Assembly: GCA_963515595.1 (NCBI GenBank)
Contig: CAUPYH010000001.1
Coordinates: 21,331-85,330 of the forward strand
Reading direction: 5' to 3'
From: Eikenella sp963515595
GTDB taxonomy: Bacteria > Pseudomonadota > Gammaproteobacteria > Burkholderiales > Neisseriaceae
Length of the DNA: 64,000 bases
This document shows, in pieces, positions 1-6,688 of the stretch. Position 1 is the first letter of the stretch; the number at the start of each line of letters is the position of its first letter. A model generated the notes under the pieces. That model made no database searches. It was not told the DNA's origin and saw only the letters and a program-made list of their open reading frames with translations. A program made the translations under genes and the position numbers.

Positions 1-13
1 AGCATCAATACGG

Positions 14-403
14 CTAAACGGTAGCGGTCGAGCTTGGGCGCAGACGCTTTTTTGCCAACAGCTCTTGGGCAAAAAACAGAGCATCGAAATCGGTGGCGAC
101 CAAGCCGTCGGCCAAAATATCGGCACTGATTTGTTCCGTGGGAATATCGCCCAAACGGTCGAGCGACAGAGCATAGTTCTCCAACAGCCGCGCCTGCCCC
201 TCCAACTGTGTGTCAATCATCATATCCTCGCGCACCGTGAGCAGGTGCATGGCAAAATCGTAATGCCATTCGTTATTGTGCAAAATGCCATATTTCAGGC
301 TACCTGAAACCGTTAGGCCGTCTTCGGCCACGGTGAGGTTAAACTCCGCCGTCGCATTATCCAGCGGGTCGATAACAGAGGTTTGGGAATTTTTGTCGGA
401 CAT
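14..403 (-). CDS. Mu gp41-like tail assembly chaperone
   Basis: A 129-aa acidic protein directly downstream of the tail sheath/tube block, in the position of the Mu-type tail assembly chaperone that coats the tape-measure protein before tail assembly. The identification rests on position, size and general resemblance to phage tail chaperones. The penultimate region contains Ala-Lys-Lys encoded as GCA AAA AAG, a classic -1 slippery heptamer (A AAA AAG), and the -1 frame stays open to the window edge, so a longer frameshift product is likely. The ribosome-binding site (AAAGG, 8 nt before ATG) lies in the arm of a long hairpin (409-469). The gene is separated from the tube gene at 2142 by a 1.7-kb regulatory module, which is unusual for Mu-like phages. 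Confidence 0.6.
   Translation of the reverse strand: MSDKNSQTSVIDPLDNATAEFNLTVAEDGLTVSGSLKYGILHNNEWHYDFAMHLLTVREDMMIDTQLEGQARLLENYALSLDRLGDIPTEQISADILADGLVATDFDALFFAQELLAKKRLRPSSTATV
47..53 (-). promoter_or_regulatory. Candidate -1 programmed frameshift site (A AAA AAG)
   Basis: On the minus strand the chaperone reads GCA AAA AAG 13 codons before its stop, giving the heptamer A AAA AAG in the correct phase for -1 slippage, the same heptamer used in E. coli dnaX. After a -1 shift the frame has no stop through position 1. Programmed frameshifts between the two overlapping tail-chaperone frames are a well-known conserved feature of dsDNA tailed phages. Mu itself is reported to use a different (-2) site. 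Confidence 0.55.
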
Positions 404-408
404 AAGAA

Positions 409-469
409 AAGCCTTTAAACGTGGATTAAACCGAATAAAAATGTAGGTTTAATTATCGTTTAAAGGCTT
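409..469. promoter_or_regulatory. Long hairpin overlapping the chaperone ribosome-binding site
   Basis: Perfect 13-bp inverted repeat: AAGCCTTTAAACG at 409-421 and CGTTTAAAGGCTT at 457-469. Inside it is a second 8-bp pair, ATTAAACC at 425-432 and GGTTTAAT at 446-453. In minus-strand RNA the 3' arm contains AAAGG, the Shine-Dalgarno sequence of the gene starting at 403. The structure lies at the junction between the inserted control module and the tail operon, and could act as a translational lock or attenuator. Confidence 0.6.
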
Positions 470-498
470 AGGGGGAAGGTGTTGAAGTGGTTCAGAGG

Positions 499-702
499 TT
501 AGGATTGACTGCCAATTTCCTGCTTACAGTCCTGCCGGTCTAATATGTCGATTTGCTGTTTCATCTGTTCGGCAATCACCAGCAGGGCACAACCGGCCAA
601 ATCAGGCTTATGCTGGTAGGCAATCAGGTTTTCCGCCACGTAGCGTAGCGCATCGCGGGTCGTGTACATATCCACCACCAAGTTTTGCTCCGGTGTATAC
701 AT
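499..702 (-). CDS. Hypothetical 67-aa protein in the control module
   Basis: Small soluble protein with no family I recognise. It follows the antirepressor gene by 2 nt and is probably co-transcribed with it from the promoter at 1664-1692. The start codon (702) sits right after the antirepressor stop. The predicted protein is mostly helical, with a Cys near the middle and another near the C-terminus, and no membrane segment. By position it is part of the regulatory cassette rather than a tail protein. Confidence 0.5.
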   Translation of the reverse strand: MYTPEQNLVVDMYTTRDALRYVAENLIAYQHKPDLAGCALLVIAEQMKQQIDILDRQDCKQEIGSQS

Positions 703-704
703 AT

Positions 705-1331
705 TTAATCCTCCAATGCCAAAGCCTGCTGGGCACGTTTGGCCAACATCTTTGCCCGCCCGCGTTTGCCACGCGCCGACAATTCGGGGTCGGGTTGGTA
801 ATCTACCAATTCCAGCTCAGTCAGCCTTTTCAGCCGGTGCGCCACACTGCCGGGCGCCAAATCCACCAGCTTGCCGATTTCGCTCAAGGTCAGCCCCTTT
901 TCGTGATAGCTGATAAGCCGCGCTTCCAGCGGGGAGGCTTGCAAAAAGGCAGTACGGTATTTTTGCAACAGCACCGCTTCCGGACTGCCGCCGGCCAACA
1001 TTCGCGCCGCCCAAGTGCGAAACTCTTTGGCTAATTTTGTGCCGGCAAAAAATCCTAATTTGATGCAGCCAGTTTTAGAGAAAACCCTTGTGTCATAGCC
1101 CTTTCCGTCAGTTGCGGTCAATTTGACCGTCACTGAATCTTCCGAAAGGAATTCATCAATATGGCGGTTATAAACACGAGTGATGCCGTCGCGCTCATTG
1201 CCTTGACCGTAGCCCAAACATCGTCCGACATCTTCAGCAGTCAGCCAGAAGCGGCCTTGGTGGTCGATAATGGAAACGGGTGTATTGCCGTGAAATACGG
1301 CAGTCTGTTTAAATGCTTGCAAGGGTTGCAT
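705..1331 (-). CDS. BRO-N domain phage antirepressor
   Basis: About 208 aa. The N-terminal half matches the BRO-N/antirepressor pattern: an F-x-G-x-x-V-x-x-I start, then RFWLTAEDVGRCLGY, and a Phe-Ser-Lys-Thr-Gly segment before a helical part typical of phage antirepressors. The C-terminal 70 residues form a predicted winged-helix/HTH (LTLSEIGKLVDLAPGSVAHR) followed by a basic tail. Such proteins counter a repressor during induction. I prefer the ATG at 1331, preceded by AGGAG, over a TTG start at 1409. The gene lies downstream of the BcepMu-gp16-like gene and is divergent from the XRE repressor at 1709, which is its likely partner or controller. Confidence 0.75.
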   Translation of the reverse strand: MQPLQAFKQTAVFHGNTPVSIIDHQGRFWLTAEDVGRCLGYGQGNERDGITRVYNRHIDEFLSEDSVTVKLTATDGKGYDTRVFSKTGCIKLGFFAGTKLAKEFRTWAARMLAGGSPEAVLLQKYRTAFLQASPLEARLISYHEKGLTLSEIGKLVDLAPGSVAHRLKRLTELELVDYQPDPELSARGKRGRAKMLAKRAQQALALED

Positions 1332-1392
1332 GATATAATCGCTCCTGTCTAAATGAACATTGGACAAACGAGGTTTTTGTTTAAGAACAGCC

Positions 1393-1587
1393 TCACTGTT
1401 CGCCGTCAAGTTGGATATTCAGCTTGATGGCGATTTCTCTAGCCATGCCACGTACTGCCTTGGTTTTACCGTTCAGTACGCGACTAACGTCGGCTGAGTT
1501 GAAACCGTGATCGCGTGCCCATTGTGCAGCGGTAATATTCTGATTTTTCAGCCATTGCTTCGCTTGGGCGGGAGTACACTTTTGCAT
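1393..1587 (-). CDS. BcepMu gp16-like HTH DNA-binding protein
   Basis: A 64-aa protein with the layout of the BcepMu gp16 family: TPAQAKQWLKNQNITAAQWA, then a recognition helix in FNSADVSRVLNGK, then a conserved basic G-M-A-R-E-I-A-I-K-L end. Members are small phage DNA-binding proteins, probably Cro-like. It is the first gene of the leftward transcript and is driven by a strong promoter overlapping the operators shared with the divergent XRE gene. Its start is preceded by AAAGGA at good spacing. A Cro-like role opposite the XRE protein is inference from the divergent layout. Confidence 0.7.
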   Translation of the reverse strand: MQKCTPAQAKQWLKNQNITAAQWARDHGFNSADVSRVLNGKTKAVRGMAREIAIKLNIQLDGEQ

Positions 1588-1647
1588 AATAATCCTTTCA
1601 AAATAATGATAAATTTGCTATAATCTAGACTAATTTAAATAGATATG

Positions 1648-1692
1648 AACCTATTTGTAGGTTATTTTAGTAACCTTAAAATAGGTTGTCAA
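1648..1692. promoter_or_regulatory. Twin operators and divergent promoters of the tail-embedded control module
   Basis: Two 16-bp inverted repeats, AACCTATTTGTAGGTT (1648-1663) and AACCTTAAAATAGGTT (1672-1687), lie 24 bp apart. The leftward promoter reads TTGACA (1692-1687), 17-nt spacer, TAAAAT (1669-1664), with operator 2 in its spacer. A rightward promoter for the XRE gene may use TTGTAG-N16-TAAAAT through the same sites, or TATAAT at 1618-1623. The arrangement resembles a lambda-type OR region. Confidence 0.65.
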
Positions 1693-1708
1693 TTATTTTA
1701 GGGATTTT

Positions 1709-2077
1709 ATGGATAATAATTTTGACCTGAGTGCCAAATCCTTGGGCGAAAGGCTGAAAAAAGTTCGCGAACAACATAAGATGTCGCGCGATCAAATGGC
1801 AGAGTTATTTGAGGTCAGCCGGTCTGCTATTCAGGCATATGAATACGGAGAACGCAGTCCAAATGCAGATTATTTATCTAAATATTTCAAATATTTCGGC
1901 ACTAATCTGCATTGGTTGCTAACTGGTGATATGCTGGCGGTACTGGGTACAACCAATGGTAAGATTGGTAGCCCACGCGAAGAAACAATTTTACACCTAA
2001 CCCGACAGCTTAATCCTCGCACACTAACACATCTGATTGATTTTCTAATGAGTATTCAAGGGATTAAGACTAATTAA
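1709..2077 (+). CDS. XRE-family repressor of the embedded control module
   Basis: A 122-aa protein with an N-terminal XRE helix-turn-helix (residues about 10-65; SLGERLKKVREQ, then MSRDQMAELFEVSRSAIQAYE) and a short C-terminal helical dimerisation region, without an S24 peptidase domain. It is transcribed away from the BcepMu-gp16-like gene across the twin 16-bp operators, and has a ribosome-binding site AGGGA before ATG. Because it lacks a self-cleaving domain, relief of repression probably depends on the antirepressor at 705-1331. The gene is followed by an inverted pair of Neisseria-dialect uptake sequences acting as a terminator. Confidence 0.75.
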   Translation: MDNNFDLSAKSLGERLKKVREQHKMSRDQMAELFEVSRSAIQAYEYGERSPNADYLSKYFKYFGTNLHWLLTGDMLAVLGTTNGKIGSPREETILHLTRQLNPRTLTHLIDFLMSIQGIKTN

Positions 2078-2091
2078 ATACAAGTAGATAA

Positions 2092-2129
2092 AGGCCGTCT
2101 GAAATTAGATTCAGACGGCCTCATTATTT
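2092..2129 (+). terminator. Terminator made of an inverted pair of Neisseria AG-DUS
   Basis: AGGCCGTCTGAA at 2092-2103 and TTCAGACGGCCT at 2110-2121 form a perfect 12-bp stem with a 6-nt loop, followed by CATTATTTTT. This is a rho-independent terminator for the XRE gene. The 12-mer is the AG-DUS of Neisseria proper, not the Eikenella dialect used elsewhere in the window. Confidence 0.8.
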
Positions 2130-2141
2130 TTCAGGTAGCCT
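2130..2141. repeat. Eikenella-dialect DUS abutting the Neisseria-dialect pair
   Basis: TTCAGGTAGCCT is the reverse complement of AGGCTACCTGAA. It ends exactly at the stop codon of the tail-tube gene (2142). Many further copies occur in the window. Two DUS dialects lie within 10 bp of each other here. Confidence 0.9.
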
Positions 2142-2516
2142 TTACTCCAACACCTTGCGGATGGCAAAGCCGGTGATGTCGATCACCATCTCGTTGTCCA
2201 CCGTGTAGCTCTCGCCCACCTCGGTCACACAAAACCCGAGGTAACTGGTGGGTTTGGCGCCGGGCACGTCGGGCACCAGCGAGATTTTGGCGTCCTCGAT
2301 GCCGCCCCAGTTGATGGCGGTGCCGTCGGTAGGCATCACGGCGGTGGCGGTGATGTCGTATTGGCCCACGCCGCGGGTGAAGCCTTTGGTGCGGCGGCTG
2401 CGGTTCATGGTTTTCACGGGCTTGCGGCCGGTGCTGTCTTTGACGTCGATTTTGGTGATTTCCACCTCCGCGGCGTCGAGATAGAGGGTTACGCTGCCGA
2501 TGTATTCGGTACTCAT
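2142..2516 (-). CDS. Mu gpM-like tail tube protein
   Basis: A 124-aa protein with the phage tail-tube pattern (YIGSVTLYLDAAEVEI at the N-terminus, R-G-V-G-Q-Y-D-I-T-A mid-protein). It forms the inner tube of the contractile tail. It follows the sheath gene by 12 nt in the Mu order L-M and is probably translated from the same transcript. The start at 2516 is preceded by TAGGAG. Length is close to Mu gpM (about 118 aa). Confidence 0.8.
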   Translation of the reverse strand: MSTEYIGSVTLYLDAAEVEITKIDVKDSTGRKPVKTMNRSRRTKGFTRGVGQYDITATAVMPTDGTAINWGGIEDAKISLVPDVPGAKPTSYLGFCVTEVGESYTVDNEMVIDITGFAIRKVLE

Positions 2517-2527
2517 GTTTTATGCTC

Positions 2528-3952
2528 CTATAAATAGAGGTCTACCACCATGCCGACCACGTGCAGGCCGTTCACTACGTCGGATGGGATGCGCACGTCC
2601 AGCATGTTCACGTTTTGCTGGTCGCGCTCCACGATGAGGTTGGGCAGGTTGGCTTCCACCTGCTCCAAAATCTCCAGCTCCTCGCAGCGCATCAGCACGT
2701 CGATAAGCTCGCTGCGCACCCGTGCCGGGGTTTTGTCGGAGAGTTTTTCACGCGGAAAGCGCAAGGCCACGCGCTGGATGCAGGCTTTGCTCACGTAAAT
2801 CAGGGTACGCACGGTGGTTACGTCCAGCAGGCTCTCGTCGGCGGTGCCGTTGGCGGTTTTGGTGTAGGTGGTAATCGCCCGCACAATCTGCGCCCGGCTG
2901 CCGTCCGGGCTGGTTTCCACCGGCGCCACGCCGTTGTAGAGTGCGTTTTCTTGCTCGGTACGCATGGTTTTGTCTTTGCTGTCGCACAGGCCGATGCCTT
3001 CCAAGGCCAGCGTGTTCAACAGGCGGGCGGGGTCTTCTTCGCTCGCCATCACGGAGGCAAAAGCTGCCGCCAGTTCGCACGGCAGGCTGGGCGTACCGCG
3101 ATACCAAGCGCAGAGCATAAAGCCGTTGTTGAGTTTGCCGGCCAAGGTGGTGGCGGTGGCCAATGTGCCGCTGTGGCCGTACACACCAATCGCCCAGCGT
3201 TTTTCTGTGGGCGCACCGACTTTTTCGAGGTGGGCGCGCAGTTTGAGCAGGTTGGCCTCGTCGCTGATACCGCAGGCGATGATGTCGTGGCCGTCGGCAA
3301 TCACGGCGGTGAGTGCGGGCTGGATATCGGGGTTGGCGTCGCCGCCCGCCATCGCGGTTACCGTGGTGCTGATGCCGGCGGCGGTGCAGGCCGCCAACAG
3401 GCGGATGGCATTGCCCTCGGTGCCTTTGTTTTTCGCGGTGATGGTCACCACGCCGGCGGCTTCGGCGGCAGATACGGGCAGGCCGGGCTGGGCGGCAATC
3501 GCAGCCTTGACGGCCTTGCCGACGGTATCGGCGCTGTCGCCGGCGGCCACGGGCACCATCAGCACGTCGGCATTGCCGATGCCCACGCGCAGCACACCCT
3601 GCGTGGTGGCGTTGCCGGTAATGGTGATTTTGCCTGCGGCGGCCACGCCGGCGCTGTTGTCGGCCAGCGTGATGATGCTCAGGGCGGCATTGGCATAGGC
3701 TTTAATGGCGGCATCGGCCATCAAATGTGCCTGACTGCCCGCACCGTAGCGCTCGGCCACTTCGGCGGCGGAATACACATCCGTCAGGGCGGATACTGCG
3801 CCCAAGTCGGTGGTGTGCTGGGCAATCAACAGCACGCGCTGCCGATTGGTGGGCAGGTTGCGCATGGCGCGTTTGAGGTTCCATTCGGCGTACACGCCGG
3901 GTTTGCGCGTAGATGCCGGGATTTTGTCAAAACTGATGTTGGCGCTGGCCAT
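2528..3952 (-). CDS. Mu gpL-like contractile tail sheath protein
   Basis: A 474-aa protein matching the Mu-type sheath: N-terminal S-F-D-K-I-P-A-S-T-R-K-P-G-V-Y-A-E, the R-V-L-L-I-A-Q segment, and a C-terminal D-V-V-N-G-L-H-V-V-G-M-V-V-D-L-Y-L, typical of the terminal strand that links sheath subunits. It surrounds the tube and contracts on infection. The ATG overlaps the stop of the preceding gp38-like gene (TAATG), showing translational coupling. Length is normal for the family (Mu gpL 495 aa), with no visible damage. Confidence 0.85.
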   Translation of the reverse strand: MASANISFDKIPASTRKPGVYAEWNLKRAMRNLPTNRQRVLLIAQHTTDLGAVSALTDVYSAAEVAERYGAGSQAHLMADAAIKAYANAALSIITLADNSAGVAAAGKITITGNATTQGVLRVGIGNADVLMVPVAAGDSADTVGKAVKAAIAAQPGLPVSAAEAAGVVTITAKNKGTEGNAIRLLAACTAAGISTTVTAMAGGDANPDIQPALTAVIADGHDIIACGISDEANLLKLRAHLEKVGAPTEKRWAIGVYGHSGTLATATTLAGKLNNGFMLCAWYRGTPSLPCELAAAFASVMASEEDPARLLNTLALEGIGLCDSKDKTMRTEQENALYNGVAPVETSPDGSRAQIVRAITTYTKTANGTADESLLDVTTVRTLIYVSKACIQRVALRFPREKLSDKTPARVRSELIDVLMRCEELEILEQVEANLPNLIVERDQQNVNMLDVRIPSDVVNGLHVVGMVVDLYL

Positions 3953-4149
3953 TATTTGCCTCCTTTGGCGGGTTTGGGATCAGGCTCGGATTCGGCCTCA
4001 GATTCGCGCACCAAGTCGCCGCACTCAAGGCAGCGCAGATAGTAGGCGCTCTCCTCCACGGCGACGGCCTGATGCTCGTCGATATAGCGGTGCGGCTCGC
4101 CTTCCTTCGGCACTTTCAGGCCGGCGGCGGCTTTTACCAAGATACTCAT
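3952..4149 (-). CDS. Mu gp38-like DUF2635 protein
   Basis: A 65-aa protein beginning M-S-I-L-V-K-A-A-A-G-L-K-V-P and ending in a charged Glu/Pro/Lys tail. The N-terminal V-K-x-x-x-G-x-x-V-P followed by Y-I-D is the DUF2635 pattern found just upstream of the sheath gene in Mu-like phages. Two cysteines (C-L-E-C) sit in the middle. It overlaps gp37 by 4 nt (ATGA) and the sheath gene by 1 nt. The role in tail assembly is unknown. Confidence 0.7.
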   Translation of the reverse strand: MSILVKAAAGLKVPKEGEPHRYIDEHQAVAVEESAYYLRCLECGDLVRESEAESEPDPKPAKGGK

Positions 4150-4826
4150 GGTGTCTCTCCTGTTTTAACTTCCGCCTCGATGGCGGGGGTGGGGTTGTCG
4201 GGCGGCGCGTGCACATGCAGGTTCGCGCCTTTCAGCTCGGGGTATGGCGGGCTGGTGGCCGCCTGATAGGTCACAAAGATTTGGTCGGGGTGCGGCGGGG
4301 GCGGCGGACTACCCGGCGGCGTGGGCGGCGGGATTTCCGGCCAGCGGCCGTTGTCCAACGCCTCCTCGATCCAATGGGTGGCAAATTCACAGGCATACAC
4401 GCTCATGGCTTCCTGCCGCTCCATTTTGCCGTTAAACAGGGTGCGCACCGCGCGCGGTTGCAGCTTGTCGATGGACAAGCCCAAATCCTGATTGGCCAGC
4501 AGGCGGCGTACCGCGTAAATCAGTTGGTAGCTGCCGATTTCCCAGTGACCGATGCCGCCGGCACGGCTGGCTTCTTCGCTCCGTAGGGAGCGGGCGGCCA
4601 CCATCACCACAAACTTGGCTTCGGCCTTGTGCTTGGTACGGCTGGTTTTTACGGCTTCGGTCTTGTCGATGCCGGCAAAAGTCACCCAAGCGGCCGGCAA
4701 CTGCTGCACCACCTGATACAGCCCCTCGTCGTCCAGCTCGCCGCCGTAGCTGTGCACGCCGGTAACCAGCTTGCCCAAGCCTTGACGCAGGCGCTGCACG
4801 ATGGCAGCCTCAATAAGGGCGATCAC
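4146..4826 (-). CDS. Mu gp37-like DUF1834 protein, probable tail terminator/completion
   Basis: A 226-aa protein. The first 160 residues fit the DUF1834/gp37 family: M-I-A-L-I-E-A-A-I-V-Q-R-L, then a strand-rich core with Y-Q-V-V-Q-Q-L-P-A-A-W-V-T-F, and A-C-E-F-x-T-H-W. The last 60 residues are a Pro-rich extension, probably disordered. It sits between gp36 and gp38 in the usual Mu order and overlaps both neighbours. The function suggested for the family is tail termination or joining, and this is inferred from position. Confidence 0.7.
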   Translation of the reverse strand: MIALIEAAIVQRLRQGLGKLVTGVHSYGGELDDEGLYQVVQQLPAAWVTFAGIDKTEAVKTSRTKHKAEAKFVVMVAARSLRSEEASRAGGIGHWEIGSYQLIYAVRRLLANQDLGLSIDKLQPRAVRTLFNGKMERQEAMSVYACEFATHWIEEALDNGRWPEIPPPTPPGSPPPPPHPDQIFVTYQAATSPPYPELKGANLHVHAPPDNPTPAIEAEVKTGETP

Positions 4827-5232
4827 GGCCGAATACCTTTTGTTGCGGCTTGTTAAACATCACGGTGTCGCCGGTGCCGAGCTGGCCGTTTTCAGGCAGC
4901 CCGCTGATGGTGGCCGTGCCGCGCGCCACCTGCTTGAGGTAGTCGATGGCGTTTTTGTAGCGGGTGTCCATGTCATCGTTGCCTTGGCGCATACCGGTGG
5001 CCAAGCGGTAGATGGCGATGTCGCAGCAGTACACCGTCAATAACCGCGGAATCTGCGGAAACGGCCGCGTATAGCGGTTCAGGTAGCCGTCTATCTCTGC
5101 CGTGGCGTCCAATAGCGCCTGCTGCGCAATATCGGCATTGATTTGGCCGCGCCGCTCTAAGTCGGTGAGCTGCAACACGGTGTTGTCGCCGTAGCGCAGG
5201 CACAGTTCGTCGAGCGTGGCATAGCTAATCAT
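4810..5232 (-). CDS. Mu gp36-like DUF1320 protein
   Basis: A 140-aa protein with the DUF1320 signature M-I-S-Y-A-T-x-x-E-L-x-x-R-Y-G at the N-terminus and an A-x-x-E-I-D-G-Y-L-N-R-Y motif in the middle. Members are neck/head-completion candidates in Mu-like phages. It overlaps gp35 by 4 nt (ATGA) and extends 17 nt into the gp37 gene, a compact late-operon layout. No anomalies seen. Confidence 0.75.
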   Translation of the reverse strand: MISYATLDELCLRYGDNTVLQLTDLERRGQINADIAQQALLDATAEIDGYLNRYTRPFPQIPRLLTVYCCDIAIYRLATGMRQGNDDMDTRYKNAIDYLKQVARGTATISGLPENGQLGTGDTVMFNKPQQKVFGRDRPY

Positions 5233-5708
5233 TGCGGCACGTCCCCGTTATCGTCCGGCGCATCGGCCGGGCGGATTTCAAGATGCGGCTCGGCCAGCAG
5301 GCGCTGCCAATCTGCATCGCTCAATTCGCTGCGCTGTACCGTACGCCATTCATGGCGCACAAATTCCAAGCCGCAGCGGAAAAAGCGCTCGGTGCGTGAG
5401 CGCACGGCCACTGCATCGGCGGCAGGCGGTTCGGTTGGTTTTTCAGGTAGCCTGCCTGCATCGGCGGTGGGCTGCACAACGGCATCCTGTTCCAGCTGCT
5501 GTTCAACCGGCGCGGTTTCAGGCTGCGTGGCTTCAGGCGGGGTGTCGGGGTCTTGCTGCTGTTCCGGCTGGTTTTCGGGCAAGTTGTCCTGCGCCTCCGG
5601 CTGCTGCTCGGTTTGGTCGCCTTGCGCTTCTTGCTGCTCGGGTGGATTGTCCGGCGTGTCTTGCAGCGGCTTTTGCGCTGCATCGTCTTGGGGTTTGTTT
5701 TTTGCCAT
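5229..5708 (-). CDS. FluMu gp35-like protein
   Basis: A 159-aa protein. About 100 N-terminal residues are a low-complexity Gln/Pro/Glu-rich stretch, followed by a conserved C-terminal domain (R-F-F-R-C-G-L-E-F-V, then W-x-x-L-x-x-x-P-x-L-E-I) matching the FluMu N-terminal-domain family found after the capsid gene in Haemophilus and Neisseria Mu-like phages. An Eikenella DUS lies inside the low-complexity part, encoding Gly-Arg-Leu-Pro-Glu. The start at 5708 follows a GGAG ribosome-binding site located just after the hairpin at 5724-5752. Confidence 0.65.
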   Translation of the reverse strand: MAKNKPQDDAAQKPLQDTPDNPPEQQEAQGDQTEQQPEAQDNLPENQPEQQQDPDTPPEATQPETAPVEQQLEQDAVVQPTADAGRLPEKPTEPPAADAVAVRSRTERFFRCGLEFVRHEWRTVQRSELSDADWQRLLAEPHLEIRPADAPDDNGDVPQ

Positions 5709-5723
5709 TTATTTGCTCCAAAA

Positions 5724-5752
5724 CGGCGGCTTTAAACCGGTTAAAGCCGCCG
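5724..5752 (-). ncRNA. Perfect 12-bp hairpin downstream of capsid gene T
   Basis: CGGCGGCTTTAA (5724-5735) and TTAAAGCCGCCG (5741-5752) form a perfect stem with a 5-nt loop between the capsid stop and the gp35 ribosome-binding site. On the minus strand the stem is followed by TTTT and then GGAG. It could be an attenuator or an mRNA-stability element for the abundant capsid message. A conserved RNA motif downstream of gpT has been reported for Mu-like phages (Mu-gpT-DE). Whether this is a member was not tested. Confidence 0.6.
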
Positions 5753-5761
5753 CAAAAGGGG

Positions 5762-6676
5762 TTACAACAACCACGGGCTAGCCACGACTTTGACCTTGTT
5801 GTGGTGCGGGTTGAATTTGCCGTTTTCGTATTTGTCGGGTTTGACAATCGAATTGGCCAAATCTTCCATGGTGCTGGGCACCAACAACACAGTCGGGCGG
5901 ATGTCGAGCGGGCGGCCGCCGTCGCCTTTTTGACTGGCCATCGCGTTAAACACCTTCGCAAAGTTGTCCGGGGTCAGCTCCTCGGTGCTCATGCTGGCCA
6001 TCTGTCAGAAGCCGAAGCCGGCATTGCAGCGGCCGTCCACGCCGTAGCGGTACTCGTTGCGCATAAATACGCCTTCGTCATCGTCTTTGGTCATAGCACT
6101 GAGCTTCATCGGCTTGCGTTGCTGGAAGATCATCGGTTTGATGGCGCGGCTGGTATCCAGCAGATACCACGGCGTGCCCTGCGTGCCGCCGGTGGCGGTG
6201 TACAGGTTCTTAACCAATGTCTTGTTGCCGGTGCCGTCCACTTTTTCAAATACCGGGTGGTCGGTATCGAAGAAGTTTTGGCCGTCGTAACACAGGGTGG
6301 CGTTGCCTTTTTTCAGCAGGCCGAACACCAATTCGTCGGCAAACACGGCGGCGGCACGGCCCAGCTCGGTTACCAGCGGCGCATAAATGCCGATGTTGTC
6401 GTCTTCAATATCGTTGCGGCTGACTTTGATGGAGCTCTCAAAATGCTTATTGGCAATCGCGTAAGCGTGTGCCTTCATGTCGTTGAACACACGGTCACCC
6501 ACCCATTCGCGCAATGCCGGCGCCTGTCCGAGCCAGCCGTAGGTGTTGGAGGCGGTGGAAGACGGCACCACGGTGGCAATTTCCGGGTATTGGCTCTTAG
6601 CCATTTGCAGGCCGTCCTGATAGTTCTTTTTAAAGCCGGTAAACAAAGCTTTAATTAAATCCGGGGTGATAATCAT
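5762..6676 (-). pseudogene. Mu gpT-like major head protein interrupted by an in-frame TGA
   Basis: The frame spans 305 codons, the length of Mu gpT, but codon 224 is TGA (6007-6005) between Gly-Phe-Gly-Phe and Gln-Met-Ala-Ser. The 223-residue upstream part carries the major-capsid features (M-I-I-T-P-D-L-I-K-A-L start, V-V-P-S-S-T-A-S-N-T-Y-G-W-L-G, D-T-D-H-P-V-F). The 79-residue downstream part (L-T-P-D-N-F-A-K-V-F) continues the same fold. From memory of the family, Trp is expected at the stop, so a single TGG to TGA change is the simplest explanation. Without readthrough no full capsid protein is made. The neighbours on both sides are intact, so the lesion looks recent. Confidence 0.8.
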
Positions 6677-6688
6677 CGGGGATTACTC

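Noticed and set aside
2561..4042. 493-codon plus-strand frame across the tail sheath gene
   Set aside because: It is rich in His/Gly/Gln in low-complexity order and antisense to an intact sheath protein; no domain seen.
6005..6007. Capsid TGA as a selenocysteine codon
   Set aside because: No SECIS-like hairpin directly downstream, and the family position suggests Trp; a point mutation is simpler.
5396..6658. 420-codon plus-strand frame across gp35 and capsid
   Set aside because: Antisense to two phage genes and has no recognisable domain; a result of the base composition.
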